DNA of 64,000 nt, from NCBI RefSeq assembly GCF_963678635.1, contig NC_087067.1, positions 2,356,001-2,420,000 on the forward strand, given 5' to 3'. Of the stretch, positions 39,401 through 52,105 are shown in pieces. The translations under genes and the position numbers were made by a program. The notes below the pieces were generated by a model. The model was not told the origin of the DNA. It was given only the letters and a program-made list of their open reading frames with translations, and did no database searches. Every line of letters begins with the position of its first letter. Position 1 is the first letter of the stretch. The stretch is from Symsagittifera roscoffensis (taxonomy: Eukaryota; Xenacoelomorpha; Acoela; Convolutidae).

Positions 39401-41305
39401 ACATGTTAAACAGTGCGTCTTTGTTGCGGAAACCGCTTACAATTCACAAAATACACAGTTTCGCCTTGTAATGAATATCTTAAAATATTAAACATTTCGA
39501 CACTGTTTGAGATGAGTTAGGAATCTTATTAACATCAGACTCTCGCGTATGAACTGCGACGCACTGCTCTTCCCAAAAAACTTTATATTCAAATATTTGC
39601 AAAGTTAAACATATTGGCTACCTTTTAGCTCAAAATCCAACGCAACTTTCTCAATTCTTTTTCAAGATGTAGGACGAAATTCCCGAGTTGAGCTCATATT
39701 GAAAATAAGCGATAAACAAGCGAAAAAAGCAGCGATCGCCATCGATGAGTTTTCGCTGTTCATTGCCACAATAGTAAATTTTATCGATAGATTATCGCTA
39801 ATTTGGCTAAATTTTAGCGATGAAACAGCAATAAAAACCTATCAAAAATAGTTAACTACAAGGTTTTGCTCCCATAACTATCATCCTTGCAGACATGTGG
39901 TCTACCTCTGCGCCACCGGGCCATAACACACAAGTTAATGGGCTTATAAAGTCACACTCTCAATTTAAAGCTACTAGAATGAATTAAAACTTCTTAAGTT
40001 TCAGCGCTGTTTTTTTGCGGAAATATTATAGAAATACATGTTAAACAGTGGGTCTTTGTTGCGGCAACCGCCTACAATTCACAAAATACACAGTTTGGCC
40101 TCGTAATGAATATCTTAAAATATTAAACAATTCGACACTGTTTGAGATGAGTTAGGAATCTTATTAACCTCAGACTCTCGCGTATGAACTGCAACGCACT
40201 GCTCTTCCCAAAAAACTTTAAATTCAAATACTTGCAAAATTAAACATATTGGCTACCTTTTAGCGCAAAATCCAACGCAAATTTCTCAATTCTTATTCAG
40301 GATGTAGAACCAATTTCCCGAGTTGAGCTCATATTGAAAATAAGCGATAAACAAACGAAAAAAGCAGCGATCGCCATCGATGAGTTATCCCTGTTCATTG
40401 CCACAATAGTAATTTTTATCGATAGATCATCGCTAACTTGGCTAGTTTTTAGCGATGAAACAGCAAAAAAAACCTATCAAAAATAGTTAAATACAAGGTT
40501 TTGCTCCCACAACTATCATCCTTGCAGACATGTGGTCTACCTCTGCGCCACCGAGACATAACACTCAAGTTAATGGGTTTATAAAGTCACACTCTCAACT
40601 TAAGGCTACTAGAATGAATTAAAACTTCTTACGTTTCAGCGCTGTTTTTTTGCGGAAATATTACAAAAATACATGTTAAACATTGCGTCTTTGTTGCGGC
40701 AACCGCCTACAATTCACAAAATACACAGTTTGGCCTCGTAATGAATATCTTAAAATATTAAACATTTCGACACTGTTTGAGATGAGTTAGGAATCTTATT
40801 AACCTCAGACTCTCGCGTATGAACTGCAACGCACTGCTCTTCCCAAAAAACTTTAAATTCAAATACTTGCAAAATTAAACATATTGGCTACCTTTTAGCG
40901 CAAAATCCAACGCAAATTTCTCAATTCTTTTTCAGGATGTAGAACCAATTTCCCGAGTTGAGCTCATATTGAAAATAAGCGATAAACAAGCGAAAAAAGC
41001 AGCGATCGCCATCGATGAGATATCGCTGTTCATTGCCACAATAGTAAATTTTATCGATAGATTATCGCTAATTTGGCTAAATTTTAGCGATGAAACAGCA
41101 ATAAAAACCTATCAAAAATAGTTAACTACAAGATTTTGCTCCCATAACTATCATCCTTGCAGACATGTGGTCTACCTCTGCGCCACCGAGCGATAACACA
41201 CAAGTTAATGGGCTTATAAAGTCACACTCTCAACTTAAAGCTACTAGAATGAATTAAAATTTCTTAAGTTTCAGCGCTGTTTTTTTTTGCGCAAATTTTA
41301 CAGAA
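39401..41305. repeat. Tandem repeat, 3 x 635 bp
   Basis: ACATGTTAAACA-TGCGTCTTTG starts units at 39401, 40036 and 40671, exactly 635 bp apart. Units are about 95% alike and contain GCAGCGATCGCCATCGATGA, TTTATCGATAGATTATCGC and TTTTAGCGATGAAACAGC. No open frame spans a unit. The spacing is long for a classical satellite, and the array ends after three copies. Confidence 0.92.
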
Positions 41306-43417
41306 ATAGCTCTAAAACATCGCAGGTTTAACTATGCAATAAGCTCTGAATTATACAAGAATCAGCGCTGGAAAGAGGCTATCATTGGGATACCACAGAA
41401 AAAGCGATAATTAACGGTGGGATGTCAACACGAGTTCTTAACACAAGGTTCCGAATTAAATTACCACAAGGTCATTTAGGTATCGAGCAGCACTGAAATT
41501 TTGTTTCATCCGCTTTGAAGTCAAAAACGATTTGAAAATATTTTTTAAACAATATTTTTGAAGTATATTTTATATTAGACTCAACCTTTTCTCAAATTTT
41601 TGAGGATTGAAAAAAAAATCGGTTAAGTTTTCTCTCCAATCAATGTCATTTTTTAATTTCGAAAACGTCCTTGCTTTGCATGATTTTTTTATGAGTTGGC
41701 TGCAATATTTTTTTGAGCTAAGTGGTTCAAGAGACACGAATGGGTTTCCCTTGTTTCCACAGCTACAAAGCAGACTTGAAAACCAGGAATTAATACAAAC
41801 TACTTAGTTAAGATTGTTATGATTTTTTAAAATCATGATTGAAAAATTGAGTTTCAAAGTTTTAGAAATGCTTATCGTACAATTTTCATAATCTAAAAAA
41901 TGATTATGGTTTTTTTTCAACACCAGATTGTTTTATTTAGTTCAAATAATTGCAGAAACTATTTTGAATCTTTTTTCAATGGTTTTTTGAAATTGTAAGA
42001 AAATTGTATGATTAGCATTTTCCCATACATTTGATGTATGGAATTGTAAGATACGCATTTTCGGTGTAGGGAAATGTAAGATAAAAATTTTTGGTTTATG
42101 GAGGTCAACCCGGGTATAGTGATTTAGCCATTGGTCAAGGTTAAACATGTTTAATTCGAATTGAGCGAAAAACGACAATTCGAATATCTATCTCTTTTTC
42201 TTTGCGGTAAATTGTTCTTCTTACGTAGAATGAAACTTCCATACCCTGCCCTAGTAAACTCCCTCATTTTGACATTTTGGCAATTTTTCGGGCACTCGAT
42301 GGAAAAAAGAATGGAATTAAGTTTTGGTTGGTGCATATTTTTCCTTCTAAAAATTGGAGGTATTGGCTTGTTCACAAGTAAAATGACGTTATATACCTGT
42401 TATATGCAACCAACTGAACCTAATGGAACCAAACTAAAAGGTTTATAGTAAATCACAAGATTTCGGCAGCATAGCTTAACTGTTGGCGGCGGTGAACGAT
42501 TTCCTTCAAAAATGCATGTTTTATTGCTGGAGTCGCAAAGAAAGGAAAAATCGGCAAGTGCGGCGGCCGCCAACCCTAATTAGGCAAAAATTAATGATCA
42601 ATTTGAACGAAATAAGAATGAAAAACTTTGAAGTTGCTTAGGATTTTGAAAAGCTAAATTACGGAATTTGTGAAAATATTCATTAAAGCGGACCTAAGAA
42701 CAGAGGGAAATCTGTTGTTTAAGTGTGAATAAATACTACAAAACAGATTGACTATCGAATGAAGCAGTTGAAGACTTATTTTCGACTTTTAAGGAAACTA
42801 GAGCAAGCTCAATTGGGAAAGCTAGATCACAAGCTAAGACAAATTATGGATAAAAACTCAAAACTTGATATGAATTCGGGGTTATACTTTGATCATCCAA
42901 AATTTTTGCTTATTCCATATCAACAATATGCAATTCAATAACTGTTCAATTTGATACCACAATCTGGTCAATTGTTCTCAGTAATTTATTGTTAATGTCA
43001 AATTGGTTTCAGCTAGAGTTTTCTATTCAAAAGTTTGGAGCGCTATCAGTTCTTATCATAGATTAACCTTTGCTCAACAAATCAAACTTTTAGTTTTTAT
43101 TTTTATAAAACTGATCTTATGACTGTTTTCCTGATCAAACTATTGCCTCTCTAGTGATTTTTCATATACATGATTTTTCATTACAACTAATTCTGTTTTT
43201 AAGAGTTCAAATTTTTTTTCAAAATTTTTTTGAGGTGATCCAAGCTTTTGTATTTACGCTCTGGTCACTAGCAGGAGCAAAAAAATTAGCATCATGCTAT
43301 GTCCTCTCATTCTTGTATCTTAATTGTCTTGTAAGACTTGTTTTCGAAAAACTGTTGGTTGTTTGAAATTGTAAGATCAGAAATCAAGCCATATCATCAA
43401 CATTCTACCTGACTTAT
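41306..43417. other. Unassigned AT-rich DNA before the gap
   Basis: No gene supported. Three short degenerate repeats of GAAATTGTAAGA plus GCATTTTC lie at 41985-42090. Frames at 42161-42448 and 42759-42941 have no recognisable domain or splice context. Confidence 0.4.
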
Positions 43418-43617
43418 NNNNNNNNNNNNNNNNNNNNNNNNNNNNNNNNNNNNNNNNNNNNNNNNNNNNNNNNNNNNNNNNNNNNNNNNNNNNNNNNNNN
43501 NNNNNNNNNNNNNNNNNNNNNNNNNNNNNNNNNNNNNNNNNNNNNNNNNNNNNNNNNNNNNNNNNNNNNNNNNNNNNNNNNNNNNNNNNNNNNNNNNNNN
43601 NNNNNNNNNNNNNNNNN
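43418..43617. other. Assembly gap, 200 N
   Basis: Exactly 200 undetermined bases, a typical placeholder. The true distance and order across it are unknown. Confidence 0.99.
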
Positions 43618-44639
43618 AGCTATGAAAAATTGTTGTTTCATAAAAAAAATGGTCAAATGGTTGTCCTAAAAATATAAAAATTACGAAAGAAGGTTGGATT
43701 GATTGATTAGCACAATTTTAAAATTATCCGAAATGTTTTCTTTACTACTTGAAAAAAAAATGAGTTGAACATCACAAAGTTTTTAACTTCATCTTAGAAC
43801 CACTTTTCTTTCACTAAAAAATTACTTTTATTGTTGAGTTTATCATAAACAAAAAATCATTTTCAAAAATACTATAGCTCAAACCAACGGTATTGCATAA
43901 ATACGGGGAAAAAGACGAAAAAAAGTTGAGCCTCTGCTTGATAGCTATTTTAAAGCCAATTAATTTTTGGAACAACAAAATGTTGAAGTTTTTAATGGGT
44001 TAAAGGGAAAGCATATAATAATCAATTCTAGTCAATGTAAATTGGTCTAAGGTTAAACTGCAGCCTAATAGCTAAATAAAGACTTATCATACTAAAGAAC
44101 CAACAAATGAATAAAAAAACTTTAATTAAAAAAAATTACAAATCTTAAAACAATGGCTAAATGTTTTTTTTTTCGAACCAACACATTCACTATCCTAGTT
44201 TCTGAACAAAACTTAATAATTAGTTGAAAACAGTTTTTTGATATGTCAAAAGGCTCTGTTCGGACCGACCAGCAAAAATTTTCAACAATTTGTTTTGAAA
44301 GTTTCCCATCTTATGCAATTTAGTTAGCCTGGGTTTTTTCTTCCGACCACTAAAAACGCTTATCGCGACTCACTGGTCAAAGCCGAGGTTTGATACTGTT
44401 GGACAATTAGTTTGGGAGATCAACAGACACATTAGAAAATTATTTATCACCAGTTTTTAATTTTTCAAAGAGGAAAAGAAATTGATAAATTGTGTAGATG
44501 ATTTGGCTGAAAATTGACAGCTGACTTTCCTTTGCAAATCTCTGCTCGTGAAGTTTGCATTGAAAAAAATTATGTTTGTGGGTTTGACTGTTTTTAAATA
44601 TGTTTATACGTAGAACCTAATGGATATTTTTCTGTGTGA
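43618..44639. other. Unassigned AT-rich DNA after the gap
   Basis: No gene or element recognised. Confidence 0.4.
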
Positions 44640-46020
44640 ATATTTATATTTATCTATAAGCAAATGCATGTAAATGTCTTTTATGTATGCATCTATGTAA
44701 GCAGGTTGATGTGTATCAATGTATGTGTAAGTTTTTTTCCTTATTTGATCGCGCAACCAAAATAATTATAACTCGACGAATAACTATAACTCAACCTTTT
44801 TTTTCTAAGGTTTCTATTTTTTTGACAGTTTGACAAGATTTTATATGCATAGTATAAATGTACGCATATATGCTATGCAAATGTGGGCATTAAGGACGTT
44901 ATGTATCTATGGAAAAGTGTACAGCTTTTTGCGAGTATGTATGTGATAAACCATGTATGTACTTACTAGTCGTGTGTATTCATTTGGGTTTTTATAAATT
45001 TTTGTACAGATGTAAGTTTTTTGTAAGTAAAATCTCTTGATTGCATGCCCGCTTGACTGAGTGAATGAATGTAAATAATCATTTTAGTTTGAATGTATGT
45101 TCTTAAGTTTGGAAGCATTTAAATTCTTGCTTGTTTACGAATGTATCATTGAAGTTGTATGTATGGTTAAAAGGAAAGTGTGTACACATGAGTAGTTGTG
45201 TGCTTATAAAAGTACAATTCATCTCTGTTTGTAGACAAGTACTTATGCATATTCGTATATGAGTATGAAAGGCATGTCAATATGATTGTATGTATATACG
45301 TATGAATGCCAATCTGTAATGCTTGATTCGTTTTGTCTGAAAGTGTGTATATATTCGTCTTGAAATTGTGAATTTGTATTTATGTATGTATGTCTGTTTG
45401 TATTTAAATATATGTGTAGGTCTAAAATTTTGTGTTTCTGTTTGTATGAATGTCTTTAAATAAGACTTTATAAATGTATGTTTGTATGTATGTATAAATG
45501 TGTAAGCATATGTTTTTAAGTAGGTTGTATGTATGTACTTTTTCGTGTATGTTAGTGTTAATGTCCTTGAGTAGGACCTTTTATTTGAATGAATGTATGT
45601 TTGTGTTTATGTGTTTGTGTGTATGTATGTAAGTGTTTTTGTAGGTATATATGTATTTTTTGTTTTTATGTTTGTAAGAATATCTATGGATAACTAATTA
45701 TTTTTGTATGTATATATGTAAGTATGTATGTATTTATGTATGTATGTTTGTATGTATATATGCATGTATGTAATTAGTATGCGTGTATGTGTTGGTTTTT
45801 ATATGTAAGTTTGTATGAATGTCCTTATGTAAGTTTTTATTTGTGTCTGTATGTATGTATTTATGTAAGAAAATATGTATGACCTAGTTTTGTAAGTATA
45901 CGTGTAAGTTTGCAGCTTATACAGTTGTATATATGTTTTTATTTGTTTTGTATACAAGTATTCAACTTTACATAGTTTGTGGGTGTTTGTATGTTTGAGT
46001 ATCTGTGTAATCGTTTTTTG
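44640..46020. repeat. 1.4-kb degenerate TATG/TGTA tract
   Basis: The plus strand is a long series of TATGTATG, TGTATGTA, ATGTTTGTATG and GTGTATGTA words with scattered interruptions and hardly any C. Pure runs are short, for example GTATGTATGTATTTATGTAT near 45720. It looks like a very long old tetranucleotide microsatellite. Confidence 0.8.
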
Positions 46021-46326
46021 TATTTTTTAACAAAGTATATATGCAACTCAATTCAAACCGTTTTCATCAATTTTCTTAAGTTTGTAGAATGTTCTAGAAT
46101 AATCAACCAGATACTATAAAGAAAGTTTTTTCTTTTTCTTGATTCACAAGACAACTTCATAAAATTTTTTAAAAGTTTCATCAAAAAATTTGATCTTCCT
46201 TGCAGCCTAAGTATGTATATTACAATTTGAAAAAATGGCATATGCAGCAGCAATTTTATTTCCAATTGTCTTGCAGTCAACGACCAGAAAAATTGTTCTA
46301 AAATCATAACAGGAAAGATCATTTTT

Positions 46327-46405
46327 CAATTTTTCACAAAACATTGTCGATGGAAGCAGCAAACAAGATGTCAGATGAAAATTATAAATGTTTTGTGAAA
46401 AATTG
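46327..46405. repeat. 18-bp perfect inverted repeat
   Basis: CAATTTTTCACAAAACAT at 46327-46344 and ATGTTTTGTGAAAAATTG at 46388-46405, with a 43-bp loop. It lies about 85 bp before the end of retroelement copy A. Confidence 0.9.
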
Positions 46406-46490
46406 GAAATGTATTGTAAATTCCTTTCAATAAAGAAAAGAGAAATCCAAAAAATTTAAACCTTGCATATAATATAGTCAATCTTTATAA

Positions 46491-48340
46491 GATGTAGTAG
46501 GGTCATCCTAGAAAGGCGAGTAGTTCATTTTTGAGGTTTACAAAACTAAAGATATTGATAAGGGAAATATCTCGTGGACTGTATATTTCACCGCTTAGAT
46601 AAATATAATCTTTTACATCTTTAAAGTATCCAATGTAGATTTGAGTGTAGATGTCTGAAAATCCTCCGGTTTCTGCAAGTTTTCAAAAAGTTTGATCGAT
46701 GGATTGTCTTTGTATTGTGTCCATTTTTGTTAGGAGTTCTTGAAATTGTTGTGTGCGGATGTGATGTTGTATATCTGATCTGGAGTATTTACCTATTGAT
46801 TGTAGATCTATATTTGGGTTTCTAGCAAAAGCTTTAAACCTTTCTTGTGAAAACTTCTTTAATGGTGGCATAAGTGTTGGGTATGGTGTGAGAAGATAAT
46901 ATTTATCTTCCTCGGGAATTAAATGTACAACATTGTGGCTGTTTTCAGATCCACAAGGGACGGCTGTATCCCAAAAATATGATATTCTAGAAAGTGTGTC
47001 AATAAAATGTACTTTTTTTTGTAGAACATGGGGATTCTTTTTTAACATCTTTTATCTTCAAATACATATAATGGTGACAATTTTCCGTACATGTGTAATA
47101 CCATAATATATTTCCTTCGTAGTCAAAAAATATGTTCTATTTCCTGATTGCAAATATCCTGCATAAGGTAATTTTAATACTTCAAGTGCAAGTGATTGTA
47201 GAATTTTTGTTTTTTCAAGTTCACATAAGCGATGAAGCGTTTCTAGTTCTGATAGTGACATTTCTTGAAAAACTCTACTTATTGTGTAATCTAATTTCAT
47301 ATCTAAGTGGATGTCATAGTGAATTGCACCAAAATAGGTGTTGTTCATAAGTGATATTTCTTGTAAGCGTGTACTGCTTTTGTCTTGTGGTTGAAATTTT
47401 CCACCAGTTCTTCCTGCATTTTTTAGAAATGTCACTGCGATGTACGAGTTTTTGTCGTTTTTTGGAACGTGATGTAATAAATTTGGTATAATTATTAGTT
47501 TTCCTGTGTTAATTTCGAAAACTTTTAATGTCGAAACCTTTCCTGTCGAAACTCTATAAAGTGGAATGTTATATTTGCAGGCGAGTTCTGTTTCTGGGTA
47601 GATTTGAAAACGTGTTAGTTTGTTTTCTATACTATTAATATTTTTAGAACGTTGGATGTTTTGTCTGATTTTTTCAGAGTTTACTTCTTCACAAAATGGA
47701 TTCAATAAAATAGTTTTGATGAAATTTGATCATTCTTGCGTGTATTTTTGCAATTTGAAATGTGGTACATGTGTTTTCGGGGAACCAAACAATTGTTGCT
47801 TGTGTTCTTGTTGTTGGATTGCAATATCCTTGGTATCTTTTACAAGATAGTCGGATTCCTTGATAAATTATAGTGTCATCTTTTAAATCTCGTGTTAACT
47901 GCACTTTTTCTAGTTGGATTTTCCAATCAAGAACATATTTTCTTGATATTCTTTGTTTTTTTTGTGTCAACTTCACAATTAGAAACGTTGTTAATTCCAA
48001 TATGTGGTATCCAGTTTGTATCATAGAGATCACATGTCAACCCTCCGTGTGCGCCGTGGAATATGTTTTTGTCATCTAATTTTTTATGACTTTGGTATCT
48101 TTCAACTTCCGCTTGGTGTGCAGAGTCTGGAAAAACTTAAAAATTCACTAGTTTTCAATTTGTGCCTTTCTTTGTGGTCAATTTTAATCTATTTAGTTCG
48201 TTTTTACAATCAGGGCTAAGATGTAAAAGTCTCTCTATATTACTTTCATAGAAAGATTTGTGATCAAGTCTATTTTTGTTTCCATTTGAGACTTGAGAAT
48301 AATGTACCTTTTTCTCTGAGAAGGCTGCTGTAAACATGTA
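46491..48340 (-). pseudogene. Env-position ORF of copy A, broken
   Basis: Open minus-strand pieces 48337-48155, 48033-47689, 47705-47058 and 47048-46683 follow one another in one direction with frame breaks and stops. Its place downstream of integrase is where env-type genes sit in retrovirus-like elements. It has scattered cysteines, including the pair in R-L-S-C and Y-Q-G-Y-C near 47850. I see no clear membrane anchor near its C-terminal end, which is cut off at 46491. The product cannot be assigned by motif, so the env label rests on position only. The breaks mean it is not expressed intact. Confidence 0.45.
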
Positions 48341-49763
48341 TACTGTTAATGTTGAAGCTCTAGCTTTTGAATAAGGTCTCGCTACTATATTTGTTGATTC
48401 TATTTCTTCTGGTTCAGATTCGCATTGAGTTACTTGATCTATGGCGTATTTATGTAGTGTTTTTTGTTCATTTTCTTCACAATCATAGTGTGTGACTAAT
48501 AAATCTTGGGGTCCTGTTCGAGGTGATTTGTTGTTTCAAAAAAAGTAAAAGGGGGTAGGGTTTGGAAGAGAAAAATTATTTAAAAATACTTTAAATATAG
48601 AATAGTCCTGAATAAGGACTATAGAATGTAATGTATCTAAGTGTCTGTTTTGTATATCTGTCGTATTTATAGATAATTTTTGTTGTGAAAAATGGGGGAG
48701 GTAATGATTGAGCTGTTATATCTGGTGGAACTAAAGGGAAAGGGTGGTGTACTAGATTGTTTAATTTTACTGTTATTTCGATTTTAAGTGTTAAATTGTC
48801 TTGTGTATGGATTTGTATGTTGTGTTCCTGTATGTCTTTATGAATGTCGTGTCTACATTGTAGTCTGTTGAGTGCCCAGTTATGTAGTCTGTTACTGTCG
48901 AGGTGTTTACCGAATAGTGGAGTAGGTGCTACGAATGTATTCCAAACTAATCGTAGGTAGTGTATGATTGGTTAAATGTTCCCAATATCTATCGTCTAAA
49001 TTGGTATAAAAAATTGAAGGAAATGATGTTGTTGGTATCTGGTTTATTGAAGGGTTTGAAGGGAGTGAGAGGGTTTCTGGTGGTGAAAAAGATGTTTTTT
49101 GAGATTTCTATTGGTTCATTTACCAAGTTTGGTTCACCTTGAGTGAAAGCTTGTGTCATCCAATGTGGAAGATGTTGTGTTGAAGTTGGGGGATTGAAAG
49201 GATTTTCACGAATTTGTTTGGATGTGGGGGTTGATCCTGAGTAGTACGATGGTATGTTTGGAGTGTTTTGTTGTGAGCTAGATTGTAATGGTGGGGGGGG
49301 GGTACTTTGAAATGTACTGCTGGAAAGGTCTGAAGGATTTGGAGTTGGTCATGAGGGTGTATTAAAATGAACTCTGTGGGTTTCAAAATTTCTATTTTTC
49401 GTCTTGGATGTATGATTTGTCTATTTATTGTGAATGTTGTTTGGTTTTTACTTGGATGTCTTGCTCTATTAAGGTCTTGTTGAAGGGAGGGGTATATGTT
49501 ATGTGGTGGTTTGTATTGTGGTTTGCTTAGGGATGCGTGGCGAACTACAGGTTCTAAAGGTTCTGATAATAGTGAATGTCTTTCTTCAAATGTATATGGG
49601 TTTTCTTGGAATGAAAAACGTGTTCGTGATTGAGGTTGCGTTTTTGACTGGATGTTGGCGTTGTTGGAGATTTCTGGGATGTTTTAGTCGGTGGGGACTG
49701 TTGTGTTGGTTGTTGATTAGCAATTTTGAAAGGTTCTTTAAAGTTTTTACCTATGAGGAAATT
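48341..49763 (-). pseudogene. Middle of post-integrase region, copy A
   Basis: The minus strand has A/C-rich composition like the surrounding coding pieces, with one longer piece at 49386-49156 that is rich in His, Gln and Pro. No domain is recognised. A G-run at about 49292-49299 lies inside it. Confidence 0.3.
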
Positions 49764-50177
49764 TCATGTTGATAATAATATTCTTCTAGGAAAATGATTA
49801 GAAGTATTGTTGCTGATGCAAAGGTTATTATTGCCTTTTTTATACACTTGCATATTGTCAGAATTAGGGAAATCAGAAATGTGAAAAATTTTAGTAGAAG
49901 AAGAAAAACGCCTTTCTTGTTGAAGAGTTGTCTTAACTTTAGATAGTTGTTGAAACATCGTACCTGAGGAAATGGTCAAGGATTTTTACAAAGTTGCGTA
50001 GGTTTTGTGGAGTGAATAGAAAATTATGGAAAAACTGCAAAAAATTACAAAGAGAAAGAGAAATAATTCGAAAGTCTCTATAATGAAAAATAAGATGATT
50101 TGAAAAAAGATTGATTTTATTTTAAAAATTTTTGAAGTTGTATTCTTTAGAAGACTGACTGGTTCGGAAAAAAGCAT
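49764..50177 (-). pseudogene. Hydrophobic small ORF and adjoining piece, copy A
   Basis: 50177-49986 encodes 63 residues starting at ATG, with a long hydrophobic core (roughly residues 24-56) rich in Phe, Leu and Ile, like a signal-anchor or membrane segment. 49979-49764 continues on the same strand. Position suggests the N-terminal end of the env-position gene. Confidence 0.35.
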
Positions 50178-51051
50178 TTGAGAAAGGATTCTTTCTTGCC
50201 GAATTATATTTTTCTTGTTGAGGCAAAATTTGAGTGTGGTTGGATTGTTTATTGATGTTTAGCAAGTGGGTTGAGCATGGGCAATTTTTGGTGAAGGGAA
50301 GTGTAAAGGTCTAGGAGTGAGCTTCCTGTTTTTGTTTTTATTTATTGGATGATCGGGGGGTATCTAGGAGTTATTCGTACTTTAGGCTAAATGATCATGT
50401 CCTGTTTTTTCTTTAGGCTAATTTAATATTTTTCATTAGGGGAAACTTGGAGTTTAAGTTAGGACAATATTGTTGATTTTTGTATCAGTTTTTAGGGGAG
50501 GTTTGTAATATTTAGACTTTGTTTTTTCCGGTTGTCAAATATGAGCGTGTTGCTTATTTTTGACCGAGAGCTCCTTTAATTACAGTTACATAAAGGTTTG
50601 AAGTTTGCAAAGTGTCGGCTAAAGAAGTGATGTCAGAATGAGGTGATGTTTAGAATGCTTCTGATTGGCTTAAGTTGAACTAGTTGTTCAAGGGTGTCAG
50701 CATGAATTTATAAAAAAGAAAAAAGAATTTGCTATGTTTCTAAAAGTTTAAAAATGATATTTACTTAGAAGGAGGTTTTTGGAATTCAACTTTCTATAAT
50801 ATTTTAGATTGTGGAATGCAGGTTTTATAATCTTTTCGCGGTTGCTTTCGAAGTCGTGATGATCGTCAGTGATGAGAAGTTTCGTTTATGTCCTGTGGTA
50901 AAAAATTTTCTTCTAATTTTTGGTTTTTTCTTTGTTTTTGAGGTATTTGTTTATTTTTTTCTGGGGATTTTTGTCGAAGGTTTTCGCTATATTTTGTTTC
51001 GAAAAGTTGTGGTGAACAATTTGTATCAATTGATTGTTTTTGACTATTGTC
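50178..51051. other. Spacer between integrase and env-position ORF, copy A
   Basis: 50390-51051 is nearly identical to 53707-54107 and the start of the following integrase piece in copy B. A plus-strand frame at 50811-51074 is a shadow of the integrase tail. Confidence 0.4.
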
Positions 51052-51459
51052 TTAGTTGTTGTGAACAGTTTTAAAACTTGTAAAGGAGTATAGCTGTATT
51101 AGTTCGCGAAGAGCGTATTCTTTTGGGTAGTATGGTAAAAGATTGTTTCTGTGTTGAATAAATTCTTTTTCATTTGAGTCAAAAAAGTTATATGTTACAT
51201 CAGTGGGTTTGTCATTAATTTGAAATGGTGCTTTTCGGATTGGTTGTAACTTTTTAGATATTCCTTTTTGTATTACAAAATTTGGGATTAAGACAAATGT
51301 TCCAATTTTTAAATTTGTAGCTGGTGTGAATCGTGAATTCATTTGGGAATGAATATTCTGTCTCTGTAACAGTTTTTTGGCTTTTTTGATAAATTTCATT
51401 GTATTTTTTTTATCTCTGTTTAAAATCCATTTGGTATGTGTGCCGGAGGCTAATTTCAA
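51052..51459 (-). pseudogene. Integrase C-terminal part, copy A
   Basis: 135 codons matching the C-terminal integrase domain of copy B (54716-54108), with the K-L-Q-P then F-Q-I-N-D pattern of a GPY/F-like module, which binds DNA. The catalytic core is absent: sequence similarity to copy B stops at 51460, just upstream of this piece. Confidence 0.65.
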
Positions 51460-51460
51460 A

Positions 51461-52104
51461 ATTCATCCGGGGTTTAGAGAGTTTTTAGTTTTTTTTTGTG
51501 AACGACGGGTGATGTAAGTCCTCTTGGAAGTTGCAAGCATTGGCTTCATGGGGGAAGAAGAATCTGATCGATGCAATAATGTATCGATTTCGGTAAGTTT
51601 TTGAAGCGAAACTGAGTGCAGGGTGAAGTCTGACTTTTCCGTGTGAAATGGCAAGTGACTAGGAACTGTACTTCTAGTCAACATCGAGATGGCCATTGGT
51701 CTGGTTCAATGGTTTTCCTTTGCTGCGATGTTGGGTCACAAAACAAATCAAATAGATTTGCTATTCCGAAGTTAGAATGTGATTGGGTTGTCGTCTCCTT
51801 TGCTACTCGTCTTTTGGGTTTTACGAAATCTATACATACTGCATTTATCGTTTACATAATAATTTTCCTTATTAATTTTAGTTTTAATTCTGATTTGTTT
51901 TTAATAGTTATCGCAAAAGCGTTTTTATTTTAGTTCGGTTTTCTTAACGAGTCGCTCACATTAGAGCAACTCTTGGCAAAAATAGAGTGTGGGTCACAAA
52001 GCGTGATCTAACGCGGTGGTTTAGGTCGGCTATAGAGCATGCTCAGGACGTCCCTCTGGTTGGTGAGGCCAGGAGTGCTGTATAATTTTGAGGTTCCTTT
52101 TGTA
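51461..52104. other. Junction region between retroelement copies A and B
   Basis: A minus-strand frame at 51696-51463 (77 codons, basic C-terminus, ending N-P-G) abuts the truncation point. 51950-52095 is less AT-rich, with GTCGCTCACATTAGAGC and GAGCATGCTCAGGACG. It is not a copy of the sequence at 62330-64000, so I do not call it an LTR. Confidence 0.4.
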
Positions 52105-52105
52105 A

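Larger units (their letters stand above)
46490..51460 (-). mobile_element. Retroelement copy A (Ty3/Gypsy type), 5'-truncated
   Basis: On the minus strand it runs from the integrase C-terminal part (51459-51052) through a spacer and a hydrophobic small ORF (50177-49986) to the post-integrase, env-position ORF fragments (to 46491). The integrase core, reverse transcriptase and gag are missing beyond 51460. Three segments match copy B: 46490-47705 with 52105-53330, 48923-49277 with 53341-53706, and 50390-51460 with 53707-54780. Both copies end at ATGTAGTAGGGTC. No LTR was found at that end. Confidence 0.75.

Noticed and set aside
39401-41305. CRISPR-like repeat array
   Set aside because: Units are 635 bp with no repeat-spacer structure, and the genome is eukaryotic.
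42161-42448. 95-codon plus-strand frame with hydrophobic stretches
   Set aside because: No recognisable domain, AT-rich composition, no splice context; likely chance.
51950-52095. LTR of retroelement copy B between copies A and B
   Set aside because: I found no matching repeat at the 5' side (62330-64000), so it cannot be called an LTR.
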